This document shows positions 1 through 10,101 of a stretch of 64,000 nucleotides of DNA, one piece after another (positions within the stretch are counted from its first letter, which is position 1; each line of letters starts with the position of its first letter). The notes beneath the pieces were generated by a model that did not search any database, was not told where the DNA came from, and saw only the letters and a program-made list of their open reading frames with translations. A program made the position numbers and the translations under genes. The stretch is from Deroplatys truncata (lineage: Eukaryota > Arthropoda > Insecta > Mantodea > Mantidae), in assembly GCA_030765065.1 (NCBI GenBank), contig CM060977.1, positions 126,856,295 to 126,920,294 on the forward strand. Direction: 5' to 3'.

Positions 1-164
1 TTGAAATCCCCGCCCTCCCTGGTTTTTCCAAAGTTTCTCAAAACTAGCAAATGCCAGGGGAGGTACCCTAAACTTAGATCTAGAGTATTTCCTTCCCAAG
101 TTTCCTTTCCAAACTATTATATCGTTTCATATTGAGTAAGAGAGGTCGTTAAATACTATTAAAA

Positions 165-490
165 AGTGTTTGTCTTACATTCACATGACTTTCTCTACCC
201 TTTATCGCTTATTAGTGGCTATAAAAATTATTCTTACGAAAGTTTATTTTCCTATCTACTTCGATATAAACCTTTGCAGAAATAGCTACATTAACATAGA
301 AATATATTTTCGTTATAGATACAAAGCAAATAGCACACAGATACATGCACATGACTTTTCTAAAAATGCTTTCTTATTTATTCAAGAGACATCAAAACAC
401 ATATTTCCATTGAAATCAAGATATAGAATTTTTTGTGTGGAATGCAATACCTTGTGTACCTCTAGGTACATGGTAGAGCAAATAAATATA
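165..490 (-). repeat. Y2 repeat, internally deleted
   Basis: Reads from the CATCAGA-type end (CATTCACATGACTTTCTC near 180) to the hairpin end (GGTACATGGTAGAGCAAA near 470). The middle of the element, including most of the microsatellite side, is missing, so only about 325 bases remain of the usual 0.85 kb. The open frame across it is a by-product of AT-rich repeat sequence and not a gene. Confidence 0.75.
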
Positions 491-1297
491 ATCTCTAATG
501 GCGCTTTGTGCATAAGTATCTTGCTCCAGACTAGGAAAGTTTAGACGCACTCGAGCAATATCATTACCACGAGGAGCATCATTTGCGCACTACATCCAAC
601 GATACACAGTGTAAATAATAAATGAAGTGCGTGGTGCAGCAACGGAAGTTAATACAGTAAACAAAAGGGATAATCTGCGCTGTAAAGTTGGCTGTAACGG
701 TTGTAATAAACGTGACACAGCGTTAATACAGTGCGTCCCCTGTTAACTCAATTTCCAAAAGACCAGCAACGTCCCCTTCTCAATCTACTGCCTCGCGATG
801 TATTCACACGTCATTGGCTCTCGAAAATCACCTCCTACTTCCCCACCCTCCTAGTACTGGATGTGCATCATTTTCCGCTTGGACCACTCCGCACTGCTCC
901 GAGATAGCACGGGGTTTGATTCATAGCAGTCGACTAACTCGCACACGTATCTACCGTCCCATATGCCAACCGCTACACACATGTTCCTTCTGAGCACGCT
1001 TTCTTGGGGACAGCTGCTGTGCTTCGGAAACATAACAAGGTCATACTCGCTGTGTCTAGCTTTCTTGTACTGTGCGACAACTTTAAGCGCATTTTTACTT
1101 TCCTTACTGCTTATATGTGTAGCAGAAATAACTAAGTGAACAGTTGTCAGTAAATTATATTCGGTTTTATTGTTTTGAAAAAGGAAAAAGAAAAAGAATT
1201 TATGAGACGAAGAATAAACAATGTGAACTTGTGAAATTACCCAAACAAGTTTAATTGCTTAATAATTGTACACAGCTTTAGCTAAGTGATGTTAAAA
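491..1297. other. no recognised repeat; one open frame on the minus strand
   Basis: This stretch is richer in GC than its surroundings between about 730 and 1080 and shows no repeat family seen elsewhere in the window. Its only possible coding signal is the minus-strand open stretch listed separately. Confidence 0.4.
851..1243 (-). CDS. hypothetical open stretch, possible last exon
   Basis: On the minus strand a frame stays open for about 130 codons from near 1243 to a stop at 851, long for this AT-rich DNA. The upstream half runs through a pyrimidine tract (near 1165-1200 in minus-strand reading) that would suit an intron end, with AG dinucleotides near 1105-1115 as possible acceptors. The downstream part has mixed composition and reads in part CVAVGIWDGRYVCELVDCY. 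I do not recognise the protein. The first ATG in frame is at 1033, giving 60 residues. It could be the last exon of a host gene, an unrecognised transposon remnant, or chance. Confidence 0.2.
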   Translation of the reverse strand, partial: WVISQVHIVYSSSHKFFFFFLFQNNKTEYNLLTTVHLVISATHISSKESKNALKVVAQYKKARHSEYDLVMFPKHSSCPQESVLRRNMCVAVGIWDGRYVCELVDCYESNPVLSRSSAEWSKRKMMHIQY

Positions 1298-1299
1298 TA

Positions 1300-2010
1300 C
1301 GAGGGCAGTCCAGAAAGACACAGACGTTTTGGCCTATCATGGCGATGAGTAGGGTAGAGCCGGCATCTTGGTGTCCGAACGTTCCTACATTCAGTACGCA
1401 TCCAGCTGTGATAGCGCCTGTGCCTTCCTTACTGTGCTCTCTGTGAGTTGTTAAAATGTGCGCTGCAATAGAAAATCCCGCCACTTGTGAAGTGCGGTTG
1501 CCTAAAACGAACACACCAATTGAAATTTATTGTCAACTTTGTGATGTTTACGGGCAGGGAATAATATGTGAAAGCCGAGTCAGGCAATGGTGCATTGATT
1601 TTAAAAATGGCCGTACCAATGTTCACGACGAGGATCGCAGTGGTAGGCCTAGCCTGATGAACTGTCAATGCAAATCAATGACAAAATTCGTGAAAATCGT
1701 CGTTTCATAACCACAGAACTTTCGGGACATTTTCCCCAAATTTCACGCAGTTTGGTGCATCAAATTGATGCTTTGATACTGACGCTGAACTGCATGCCGG
1801 TGTAAACCAGTGGTTGAAGTCGCAGGAGGCAGATTTCTACAGAGAGAGTATTGAAAAACTTGTGCCACGGTATGATAAATGCCTCAATTTGAATGGCGAT
1901 TATGTAGAAAAATAGCTTTTGTACCTTTCAAATGTAGATAATAAACGTTGATATTTGCATTTTGTTAATTGTTTATTTCAAAACGTCTGGGACTTTCTGG
2001 ATTTCCCTCG
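1300..2010 (+). mobile_element. mariner element, internally deleted
   Basis: Plain DNA transposon of the mariner type. Imperfect terminal inverted repeats of about 30 bases share CGAGGG..(A/G)TCCAGAAAG: left 1300-1331, right 1981-2010, flanked by TA at 1298 and 2011. The N-terminal helix-turn-helix half of the transposase is visible from 1456 (ENPATCEVR; RVRQWCIDFKNGRTNVHDED; SGRPSL) and the C-terminal tail from about 1769 to 1914 (LVPRYDKCLNLNGDYVEK then stop). The central part with the DDD catalytic triad is gone: about 135 of the usual 345 residues remain. Non-autonomous and dead as a transposase source. Confidence 0.85.
1456..1914 (+). pseudogene. mariner transposase, N and C ends only
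   Basis: The first 70-80 codons are open from ATG 1456 and carry the mariner HTH and the 'DEDRSGRPS' linker. A frameshift around 1660-1690 then leads to a segment reading ENRRFITTELSGHFPQISR, after which the sequence jumps to the tail about 45 codons before the stop at 1914. No residue of the catalytic domain (first and second Asp, SPDL.P.D block) survives. The family normally cuts and pastes between its own terminal repeats at TA dinucleotides. Confidence 0.8.
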
Positions 2011-2049
2011 TAATTCCATATGTAGTTGACTATTAAATTGTTATTTTTT

Positions 2050-2780
2050 ACTTTTTCATCTGCAGGGCACGGATATACAGATTTCATTGAAAATACATGT
2101 TTTGAGGTCCCTTAATCCCCTCAAAAAAGCATTTTTAGAAAAAGATTCCGTGTGTGTCTGAACAGCGTAACCAAAAACGAAAAGTCGGATAAATACCAAA
2201 ATTGATACTTAGGTTCAGTATACTTCAAAGATGCGACACGGAAAAGTTTCAAGAAAATACCCTCACTGCAACTATCCTTTACATGGAACATTTTTCAAAT
2301 ATTTGATTTTCTCAAAAACGGCTCTAAGGATTTTGATTAAAATATCATATATGTTTAAGATATTTTTATGGAAAATGAAATGTACATCTTGAATTTTCTG
2401 GGAATGTTCTCTAAGCCGCTTTTGCATAACTGGTAAACCGTAAGATATCATATACATTGGAGTGAACCATTTCCGAGATATTCCTAGTTATTTTCATTGA
2501 TTTTTTTTTTAATTTTCCAATAACTATACTTTTTCAGAAATTGGGATTCGTTATTAGATTTTTTTATCCTGGACATGCAAAGAGAATGGAATGCTCCACA
2601 TAGCAACCAGCTCTTAAAAGATTTGACTATCGCTTAAAGCCTACCACAGTCCTCTTGCACCTACAAGAAAATTAGAAATAAGATAGGTTCTGCAAATGTT
2701 TATAACGATTAACATGAAGTGAATGGAGAATAAGCGTTTGTACAAGAATAGAATAAGTCATGTGAGTGCAACACATCAGA
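2050..2780 (+). repeat. Y1 repeat, near full length
   Basis: Runs from a decayed hairpin end (ACTTTTTCATCTGCAGGG) through the core blocks AACAGCGTAACC, GATGCGACACGG, ATTTTGATTAAAATATCATA and TAACTGGTAAACCGTAAG to AAGTCATGTGAGTGCAACAC near 2757-2776. The microsatellite is reduced to GTGTGTGTCTG. It follows the mariner at 1300-2010 with only about 40 bases between. Confidence 0.85.
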
Positions 2781-2969
2781 TTTTTTAAAGTTAAGATACT
2801 TATGTAATTCAATATTGTATAATACGTCATATATATGTATATATATGAAACAAAAGGGTAACAGAAAACGAGATTCTACCCGTTGCTAGGGAGAATCGAT
2901 ACTCCAGGAAAATGTTCACAAGACGCCACATAGTAAACATTAATTAACAAACATTACACAATATCACCG

Positions 2970-4067
2970 TAGAAAAACAGCAGAATGGGACGCTCTGTGG
3001 AACTCACGGACTGCGAACGTGGTCAGGTGATTGGGTGTCACTTGTATCAGAAGTCTGTACGCGAGATTTCCCTAGGTCCACTGTTTCTGATGTGATAGTG
3101 AAGTGGGCATGTACAGCACAAAACCGTACAGGCCGATCTCGTCTGTTGGCTGACAGAGACCGCCGACATTTGAAGAGAGTCGTAAAGAGTAATAGGCAGA
3201 CATCTATCCAGACCATCACACAGGAATTCCAAACTGCATCAGGATCCACTCCAAATACTATGACAGTTAGGTGTGAGGTGAGAAACCTTGGATTCCATGG
3301 TCGAGCGGCTGCTCATAACCCACACATCACGCAGGAAAATGCCAAACGATGCCTCGCTTGGTGTAAGGAGCGTCAACATTACACGATTGAACAGTAGCAA
3401 AACGTTGTGTGGAGTGAGGAATCACGGTACAGAATGTGGCGATCCGATGGGAGGGTGTGGGTATGGCGAATGCCCGCTGAACGTCATCTGCCAGCGTTTG
3501 TAGTGCCAACAGTGAAATTCGGAGGTGTTGGTGTTATTGTGTGGTCGTGTTTTTCCTGGAGGGGCTTGCACCCTTTGTTGTTTTGCGTGGCACGATCACA
3601 GTGCAGACCTACATTGATATTTTAAGCACCTTCTTGCTTCCCACCGTTGAAGAGCAATTCGGGGATGGCGATTGCATCTTTCAACACGATCGAGCACCTG
3701 TTCATACGCACGGGCTGTGACGGAGTGGTTACACAACAATAACATCCCTGTAATGAACTGGCCTGCTCAGAGTCCTGACTTGAATCCTATATAATACCTT
3801 TGGGATGTTTTGGAACGCCGACTTCGTGCCAGGCTCACCGACCTACATCGATACCTCTCCTCAGTTTCACACTCCGTGAAGAATGGGCTGCCATTCCCCA
3901 AGAAACCTTCCAGCATCTGATTGAATGTATGCCTGCGAGAGTGAACGCTGTCATCAAGGCTAAGGGTGGGCCAACAGCATATTGATTTCCAGCATTATCG
4001 ATGGAGCGCGTCACGAACTTGTACGTCATTTTGAACCAGGTGTCCGGATACTTTTGATCACGTAGTG
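2970..4067 (+). mobile_element. Tc1-like element, family A, copy 1 (5' truncated)
   Basis: Similarity to copy 2 (20,687-21,932) begins just upstream of the transposase start, near AAAACAGCAGAATGGGACGC, and the left terminal repeat is absent. The right terminal repeat is intact (GGTGTCCGGATACTTTTGAT, ending CACGTAGTG at 4067) and is followed by TA at 4068. A SINE begins immediately after this TA. Confidence 0.85.
2985..3985 (+). pseudogene. Tc1 transposase, family A, copy 1
   Basis: DDE transposase of the Tc1 type, normally about 344 residues judging from copy 2. Order seen: start MGRSVELTD at 2985; the HTH region with a short deletion near 3060; second HTH block DRDRRHLKRVVKSNRQTSIQ; catalytic first block VWSEESRYRMWRSDGRVWVW after an in-frame stop near 3397 (codon TAG where copy 2 has W in EQWQNVVW); PTVKFGGVGVIVWSCFS; then FQHDRAPVHT (second catalytic Asp) and the altered SPDLNPI block near 3780, where the catalytic Glu codon has become a stop; end GGPTAY. 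At least four frame breaks. The first catalytic position reads Glu, not Asp, as in copy 2. Confidence 0.85.
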
Positions 4068-4069
4068 TA

Positions 4070-4578
4070 GGTTTACCGAGCGGATGGCTTAGGTGGTTGC
4101 GTTTGTGGCCTGCATTCGGGAGGTCATGGGTTCGCTTCCCGCGGTCGACATTCCTGACCCATGGGTTTTTTCGGAGTTTCTCCGGGTCACTAAGCGAATG
4201 TTGGGAAGGCTCATTTTCTCCCCGGAATTTCTCTTACCTCTTTCCCTCTCATTTCATCTTCCTCTTTCACGTGACAGGTTGGCTCCAGGGCTGTATTCTG
4301 ACTACTGCGACAGATGGATATGCCTGCGTATTGGAACTTATCGGCTCCGTCAATGGCGGTTGCTGCCTTGCGCGCTCTCCAACTGAGTGGTCAAGCTTGT
4401 ATCTTTTAGAGGCCTGTGCGCATCGTTATCACCTGCGTCGGCCGGTTCTGCAGCCCATACGTCACCCGCGGTTCCTTCTTCTCATCCGTTCCTCCCGATG
4501 GTATATACTCAAAAGATCCTGTGTGGGTCGAGGTGCTAGGTGTCCTCTCCGTAGCGTAATCCTAATCCTACATAGGTT
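4070..4578 (+). mobile_element. tRNA-headed SINE, family S2, full
   Basis: Head resembles a tRNA: box A-like TGGCTTAGGTGGTTGC at about 4086-4101 and box B-like GGTTCGCTTCC near 4129-4139, so transcription by RNA polymerase III is expected for an active copy. The body reads CGGAGTTTCTCCGGGTCACT and ends in a short tandem tail (AATCCTAATCCTAC). It abuts the TA that closes the Tc1 copy, so it either inserted at the edge of that element or the Tc1 landed beside it. The long open frames through it are not genes. Confidence 0.75.
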
Positions 4579-4734
4579 TGCCGCATCAGATTTAAAAACC
4601 TGTAGGAACTGAAGGAACGAACCCTGAGAAAGAGAGCTCTCCGAGAAATATCTGAACAAATCTTATGCCAATTATTAAATAGCTACCGCTGCATCCAGAG
4701 GACAACTATCATCGCGACTGGGATTCCAGAGCCA

Positions 4735-5490
4735 TTTTTTCTACCTCACCTATAATAAGTAGATAAAGGCTGTATTCCACCCAAACATTCGATGTTGAGA
4801 TTTCACTAAAAATAGAAAACCTTTTAGAAAACTGTCCGGTCTCATTTGTGAACAGCATAGCCCAAAAATGCCATGTCCGATAAATACAGAACCTGGTATT
4901 CAAGTTAAGTATCTTCCAAAGATGCGACACGAAGATTTTAAACCAAGCCCCATCCCAAACCACCCTCTAAAATGGACAATTATTAGATATTTATTTTCTC
5001 TGAACCGGCCTTAACGATTTTTTCAGATACGGTATATTTATGATATTTTTACAAATCTTTACTTTTCTGGAAATAGTCCGTGAATACCTCTCCATTCAGA
5101 AGAATTTCATATAATTATTCATAAGTGATAAACCATAAGGTAGACAAAACACGCTATACAAAAATTAGGGCTCTTTAAAACACACGATTTATTTTTTGTG
5201 CCATTAGCCATTTCTGAGTCATGCGTTATTGTTGGTTTGAATTTTTCAATACACCTTCACTCTTTTGTAGTACTCTCGCTAGTCAGTGATTTTGAGACCA
5301 GCATACTGCTCCCGCTTTTAAACATCTCCCTTTGTACTTAAAACGAAATGTGCAATGAAAGTATTTCTGCAAAGTTCTCTTTCGATCAACATGAAGTAGA
5401 TAAAGCAATAAACTTTCTTAAGAATATTTTGTAAAATCTAAATAAAGATAAAGATACTGGGCAGGGAAATTCAAGTGAACGTAACACATT
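4735..5490 (+). repeat. Y2/Y3 repeat, old copy
   Basis: Strongly diverged but collinear: TATTCCACCCAAACATTCGA, AACAGCATAGCCC, GATGCGACACGAAG, CATAAGTGATAAACCATAAG and GTGAACGTAACACATTATA can be followed in order. No GT microsatellite is left. One of the older copies by divergence. Confidence 0.75.
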
Positions 5491-6055
5491 ATATTTTGTT
5501 TCTCAACTTGGCTAAAAGAAGGTGGGTATTTGTCAAAGAAGCGAAAATGAACTATTACGGGTGACACACCTAACTTCCATAGTTTTCGATAATATTCATC
5601 TAAAATATTACTTTTCTAACCACTTTAGTGCAATCTCAATAATACCCAATATATGTAGCTGTTTTTTTCTTTTGGTTTGTTTCATTAACTTATTCTCCAT
5701 TAACTTCTATGGTGATATCGGATGCTTTGACTTATGAAACAACTCATTTACTGTAGGCCTTTAACGATTTTAGCTTAAAAGACACCTATATTTACTTCTA
5801 CGTGCATATTTCCATACTCTGCGGCAGATAGGGGAAGACTTATTTCAGAACCCCCCCCCCCCCCGTCCTAGCCGAGAGTCTACGCTGAGAAGCCGGAGCG
5901 TACACCTCTCGATCACAAAGGCAATCTACTAAATATTTTGTTACATAAAAACTAGTTTGAAGATTTTGTTATGAGCGTTGATTACTTTTTAGAAAATTAA
6001 AATGCTTATTTAAATACAAGACGACATTTATGTTTTCACTGACGTACTAATTTTT
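5491..6055. other. no gene or repeat recognised; poly-C run
   Basis: AT-rich sequence with a run of about 18 C at 5848-5865. A 71-codon open frame at 5522-5737 has no recognisable motif. Confidence 0.5.
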
Positions 6056-6955
6056 ACTTTCTCTACTACGTATAGTAAGTAGGGGAAGTATTGTATTCCA
6101 CCCAAAAATTCGATACCGAGATTTCACCGGAAATACATGTTTTGAGACCCCCTGAATCCAAAAAAAAAAAATTTTGGAAACATGTCCGTGTGTGTGTCTG
6201 TGTGTGTGTCTGTCTGTGAACAGCATAACTCAGACACGAACAGTCAGATAAACACCAAACTTGGTATTTAAGTTCAGTATCTTCCAGAGATGCGACACGA
6301 ACTTTTCAAGAAAATCCCCCCACCCCAGATTACCCTTTACATGGAAGATTTTTCGAAAATTTTAATTTTCTCAAAAATGGCTCTAAAGATTTTGATTAAA
6401 ATATCATATGTTTAAGATATTCTAATGACAAATAAAATGTATATCTTGAATTTTCTGGGAATGTCTCCAAACGTATTCTTCATTGTGAACGACTTTTGCA
6501 TAACTGGTAAACCATAAGAGATAAGACAAAATTTTACTACACTAACATGCAGATCGCGTTAAAATACACGATTTATGTCATATACATTTTGTTGTTGAGT
6601 GAACCCTTTTCGAGATATTGCTTGTTATTCCCTTAAATTTTTCAATACTAATTTTTTCAAATGGGAATTCATTATTTATTTTTTGTCTTGGATATGCAAA
6701 GAGTATTAATCTGTGGCAAAGGGAATGGTGCTGCACCTAGCAACCAGCTATTAAGAGATATGTATGTGCTTAAAGGCTACTGTATTTCTATATTGCCCTT
6801 GTAAATATATATTCCCCTTACATCTACAAGAAAATTAGCAATAAGATAGAGTCTGCAAATGTTTATCTCGATTAACATGAAGTAGACGGAGAATAAGCGT
6901 TTGTAAAAATGGTTTGTACAAGAGTAGAGAAAGTCATATGAGTGTAACACATCAA
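6056..6955 (+). repeat. Y1 repeat, full length reference copy
   Basis: The clearest complete copy. Hairpin end: ACTTTCTCTAC then CTACTACGTATAGTAAGTAG (6063-6082, stem TACTA/TAGTA with loop CGTA). Microsatellite of GT and CTGT units at 6187-6219. Core: AACAGCATAACTCAGACACG, AACTTGGTATTTAAGTTCAG, CAAAAATGGCTCTAAAGATT, TAACTGGTAAACCATAAGAG, TGGCAAAGGGAATGGTGCTG. Other end: AGTAGAGAAAGTCATATGAG then GTGTAACACATCAA. It is flanked by T runs on the same strand at both ends. Confidence 0.92.
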
Positions 6956-8103
6956 ATTTTTAAAACTATATTTGGCCTTTCGGAAAATTCTTGCTGTGTT
7001 TCATGCAGCAAGGCCTTCATTGTGTATGAATTAAACTGGTTTTATGCTTGTGTTTTAAAACTCTGGTTAACGGTGCAGGAATGGGTACTATAAATTAAAA
7101 CCTAGAAAGACAAATTTATACATTTTATAACAGTTTTCAAGGATAAAAATGCTTTAATGGCTCTAAAAGTATCCTATCTTGCAGGCGTGACCTTCCCCTT
7201 TCCTTCTTGGCCTCACTGTTTGTCTACACCAATTTTGTTGCCTGTCCGTAATCTGTGATATGCAACAGCGGAACATTTTAGTATTAGCGGACTCGCTCTT
7301 GTGTCGTGTATGTCTATTTCTATTTCTATTCTTCCGACCATTAAGTTTAATGTGTTGCACAATACATGTAGCACCCATGGTGAACTTTCAGATGACCTAG
7401 TTGATAGTATATTCCAGTCTATGTTTAGACACAGATGCTAAAAGTGCTAAACAATGGAGTAGAGAGATCACGGAATTTCAGGTTCTTGCAACTTTATATC
7501 ACGCTGTTCAATCTATACGCCTTAGTATGTGAAATTTTTCTTTTCTTCAGTAAGCGCGCGTTGATGTGAATACTTTAGGGTCCTGCTGGATTGGGTTTTT
7601 ACATAGTACCTATTCATCATTTCTGAAATAGCAGAAAACTTAAATCTAAATGCCCAGTTAGGCAAAGGACCGAGAAAGGAAGACCAAGTCAATCCTTAAA
7701 AGAATCAACGTTGTCATTTTTTGGCTTTCGCGAACAATTATAAAGAAGGCTCTTCAGACAGAGGAAGGGATTGAGAGAGGGACAGCTAACCACAAAGCAT
7801 CCTGCCACTCTGTGGTACTTGGGGTAACGTAAAGGCAGAGCAAGGTTTTCTACTGGTGAAATGAACAATAAAGTGGGACATGCTGACCACACACAATCGT
7901 CATTCATATATCAATCTATGGACAGAGGAGGGGATGCAAGCGACCATGTGGTAGGCCTTGGTTCACTACAGCTGTTGTTGCAGGAGTTTTACGGATACCT
8001 AGAGTAGGACCTAAGAACATTCAGCTGCTTTCATTGCTTCCGTTATTGTTGTACAAAATAGCATTTTAAAGTTTTTAAATTAAATTTACAGTAACAATAA
8101 ATA
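6956..8103. other. no gene or repeat recognised
   Basis: About 1.1 kb of unique-looking sequence. Two open frames of 71-72 codons on the minus strand (7163-7378 and 7689-7907) show no motif, membrane pattern or splice context that supports them. Confidence 0.5.
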
Positions 8104-8535
8104 AAGGTGTCAGACAAGGGTGTCCATTGTCACGCACGTTACTCAATTTATATATAGATGATATTGTCAGAGAATGGCAGAATAGCTTAAATGCACATTT
8201 TAAGATAAATAATATTATTTTAGATGTAATGTTATTTGCAGACGATCTGGTCTTAATAAGTGGCTCAGAATTAAATATGCAAAAAGCTTTATATTAATTA
8301 AACAAAATAAGCCAAAATTACAAAGTAAAAATATCACCACACAAAAGTGAAACATTGGCTTTCAGAGGACCCGAAACATTAAGGCAAAAATAGGAATACA
8401 AGAGACAATAAGAGTTTTAAGATATACACCAAAAGGCCAAAGAAACATTGGCAGACCTAAAAGAAGATGTACGGAACAGTTTAAATTATGAGACCGGAAC
8501 AAGCCAAAGGGTTTAAAACATGAAAGAAGATGATA
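8104..8535 (+). pseudogene. non-LTR (LINE) reverse transcriptase fragment
   Basis: LINE retrotransposon remains. The reverse transcriptase palm is readable: NKGVRQGCPLS.TLLNLYID, then LFADDLVLISGSELNMQKAL with the FADD catalytic motif near 8238, and NKISQNYKVKISPHKSETLA. After about 8390 the sequence jumps to a C-terminal tail, PKGQRNIGRPKRRC near 8430 and a short GPEQ-like ending. The 5' part and the part between the palm and tail are missing, and a stop lies just after the FADD block. Dead copy. Confidence 0.8.
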
Positions 8536-8610
8536 AATTGTATACTTATTCCACCTTGAGAATATTGTTACAAATATAATGGAAATTAATCTACCATCTA
8601 CATAAGTATT

Positions 8611-9251
8611 GGGTAGTTAAATTATATTCGAACCCACTCGCGGCCTCCCTCTACTGCGCGAGACCGCCGGCAGTCGCTGAGGAAATTACGCCGACAGAGA
8701 CAGACTAAAATCCTTACCTTATAATAGCTGTTGGAAATGTTGACCTTCTGCATTCAAACAGGCAGCATATCTCGTGTCCCACATTCTTTGATGAAACAAT
8801 AAATGCAGAGCGATATCAGAGGTGAGTTCTGATGCCGTTTTGCAATCATTTGACAGAAGAAGAGAAATTGTATGGTTGGTTCCAGCAAGATTCTGCAACA
8901 GCACAATACGGCTGCGAATCATTACATGCGATAAGAGAGCTGTTTGATAACAGAATAATTAGTGCTGATTTGTGGCCCCCCTCGTTCTCCTGACCTAACG
9001 AGTTGTGAATTTTATTTTTGGGGTTCTTTAAAAGACAAAGTGTATCGTTCCAATCCTCGTACACTACAGGAACTTAAAGAAAACATTGTGCAAGAAATCA
9101 CAAGAATTCCTGCTACTGTATTTCGGAGAGTGAGCGAGAATATTTACACGAGATATGCTGTTTGAGAGTAGAAGGTCAACATTTCCAGCATCTATTATAA
9201 GAGAGCAGCAGAGAGTGGCCGTGAGTGTGTTCAAATATAATTTAACTACCC
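8611..9251 (+). mobile_element. fold-back Tc1/mariner-superfamily element
   Basis: Ends are near-perfect inverted repeats: left GGGTAGTTAAATTATATTCG (8611) and the complement of right 9215-9251. Inside, a second inverted pair (left near 8718-8776, right near 9150-9205) is the transposase 3' end: the left arm read on the minus strand gives RYAACLNAEGQHFQQLL then stop, and the right arm read forward gives LRVEGQHFQHLL then stop (after a small deletion). Between them the plus strand keeps only the second half of the transposase. The left end is therefore an inverted duplicate of the right end and no 5' end of the parent element is present. Confidence 0.8.
8782..9205 (+). pseudogene. DDE transposase, C-terminal half
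   Basis: Plus-strand reading starts at FFDETINAERYQR and includes one stop, then LYGWFQQDSATAQ (catalytic Asp in QQDSA), LWPPRSPDLTSCEFYFWGSL, KDKVYRSNPRTLQELKENI and the tail. The last acidic residue lies 38 residues after the central Asp, as Glu in TSCEF where relatives usually have Asp. The N-terminal DNA-binding half and the first catalytic Asp are absent. The remnant at 55.8-56.3 kb is of the same general type and preserves the complementary N-terminal part. Confidence 0.8.
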
Positions 9252-9330
9252 TATAATACGTTCCCTTACTATTTACTATATAAGATAAATATATTCTTGT
9301 TTCTCTGTTTAACGTCGCCGTTGTTAGGAC

Positions 9331-9686
9331 TTACACCCCCAGGACTTACAAGTGGGTGCCATGGGGTAGTCCCTGTCGGGGATTACAGACTATGGCTCAC
9401 AGAGAACAGCCAGGATGGACGATCAGCTCGAAGCCTGGTATGAGAGTGAGGAAGGAGATGATATGAAATAACGGTCAGATGAACGAAAGGAAAGGTGATG
9501 ATGGAGCAGTTGGTGGAAAGAATGGCGAAGGTAACCGGAAAACCTGGAGAAAACCCGCCTAGACGACACAACGCCCAACGACAGTCCTGCCTTTGTCCAC
9601 CACAAATCTCACATGCGGTTTCTGGGATTGAACTCGGGCCGCCTTGTTGATAGGCGAGCCGTCTAACCACTGGGCCACGGCATGAC
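9331..9686 (-). mobile_element. tRNA-headed SINE, family S1, minus strand
   Basis: Reverse orientation of the S1 copy at 35,014. On the minus strand: GCCGTGGCCCAGTGGTTAGA (box A region) at the right end, GAGTTCAATCCCAG (box B region), GGGTTTTCTCCAGG, and the closing CTTACAAGTGGGTGC / GGACTTACA blocks at the left. About 10-15% different from the 35-kb copy by eye. No clear target duplication. Confidence 0.85.
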
Positions 9687-10101
9687 CAAAATAACGTATT
9701 AACAGTATTCAATTACTACAACATCAATTCAAGGCGGTATACATTCTCTTACTCACATACCTTTCCCATCAATGAGAGGCAACATTCCAAATAAAACCAA
9801 CTCTTATGGAGTTTTGATTGCAGGCCGCAAGCAGTTGAAAATTAAACGCCGCGAGACAGCAATTTAAACAGCATTGGAATTTAAAAGTGGCTGATTAATC
9901 AGCTGTTACAGGGAGCATGGGGATCTGATACTTTCATGAAGATTTTCTCATGTTCAAAGATACTTTTAAAGAGTAAAACAAGAAACACTTTTCGAAGAAA
10001 TCATTTTTGTACTTTGCTGTAGGCTTGTGTGTTTGTTAGAAGGCTGCAAGATATGATTATAATTAGGGCAACGCTTTTCTAATTACATATATTGATATAT
10101 A
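9687..10101. other. no gene or repeat recognised
   Basis: AT-rich spacer between the S1 SINE and the MITE at 10,102. Confidence 0.5.

Noticed and set aside
4093-4612. Overlapping open frames of 97 and 171 codons near 4.1-4.6 kb as a gene
   Set aside because: They lie wholly in SINE S2, whose other copy at 46.4 kb has different frames open.
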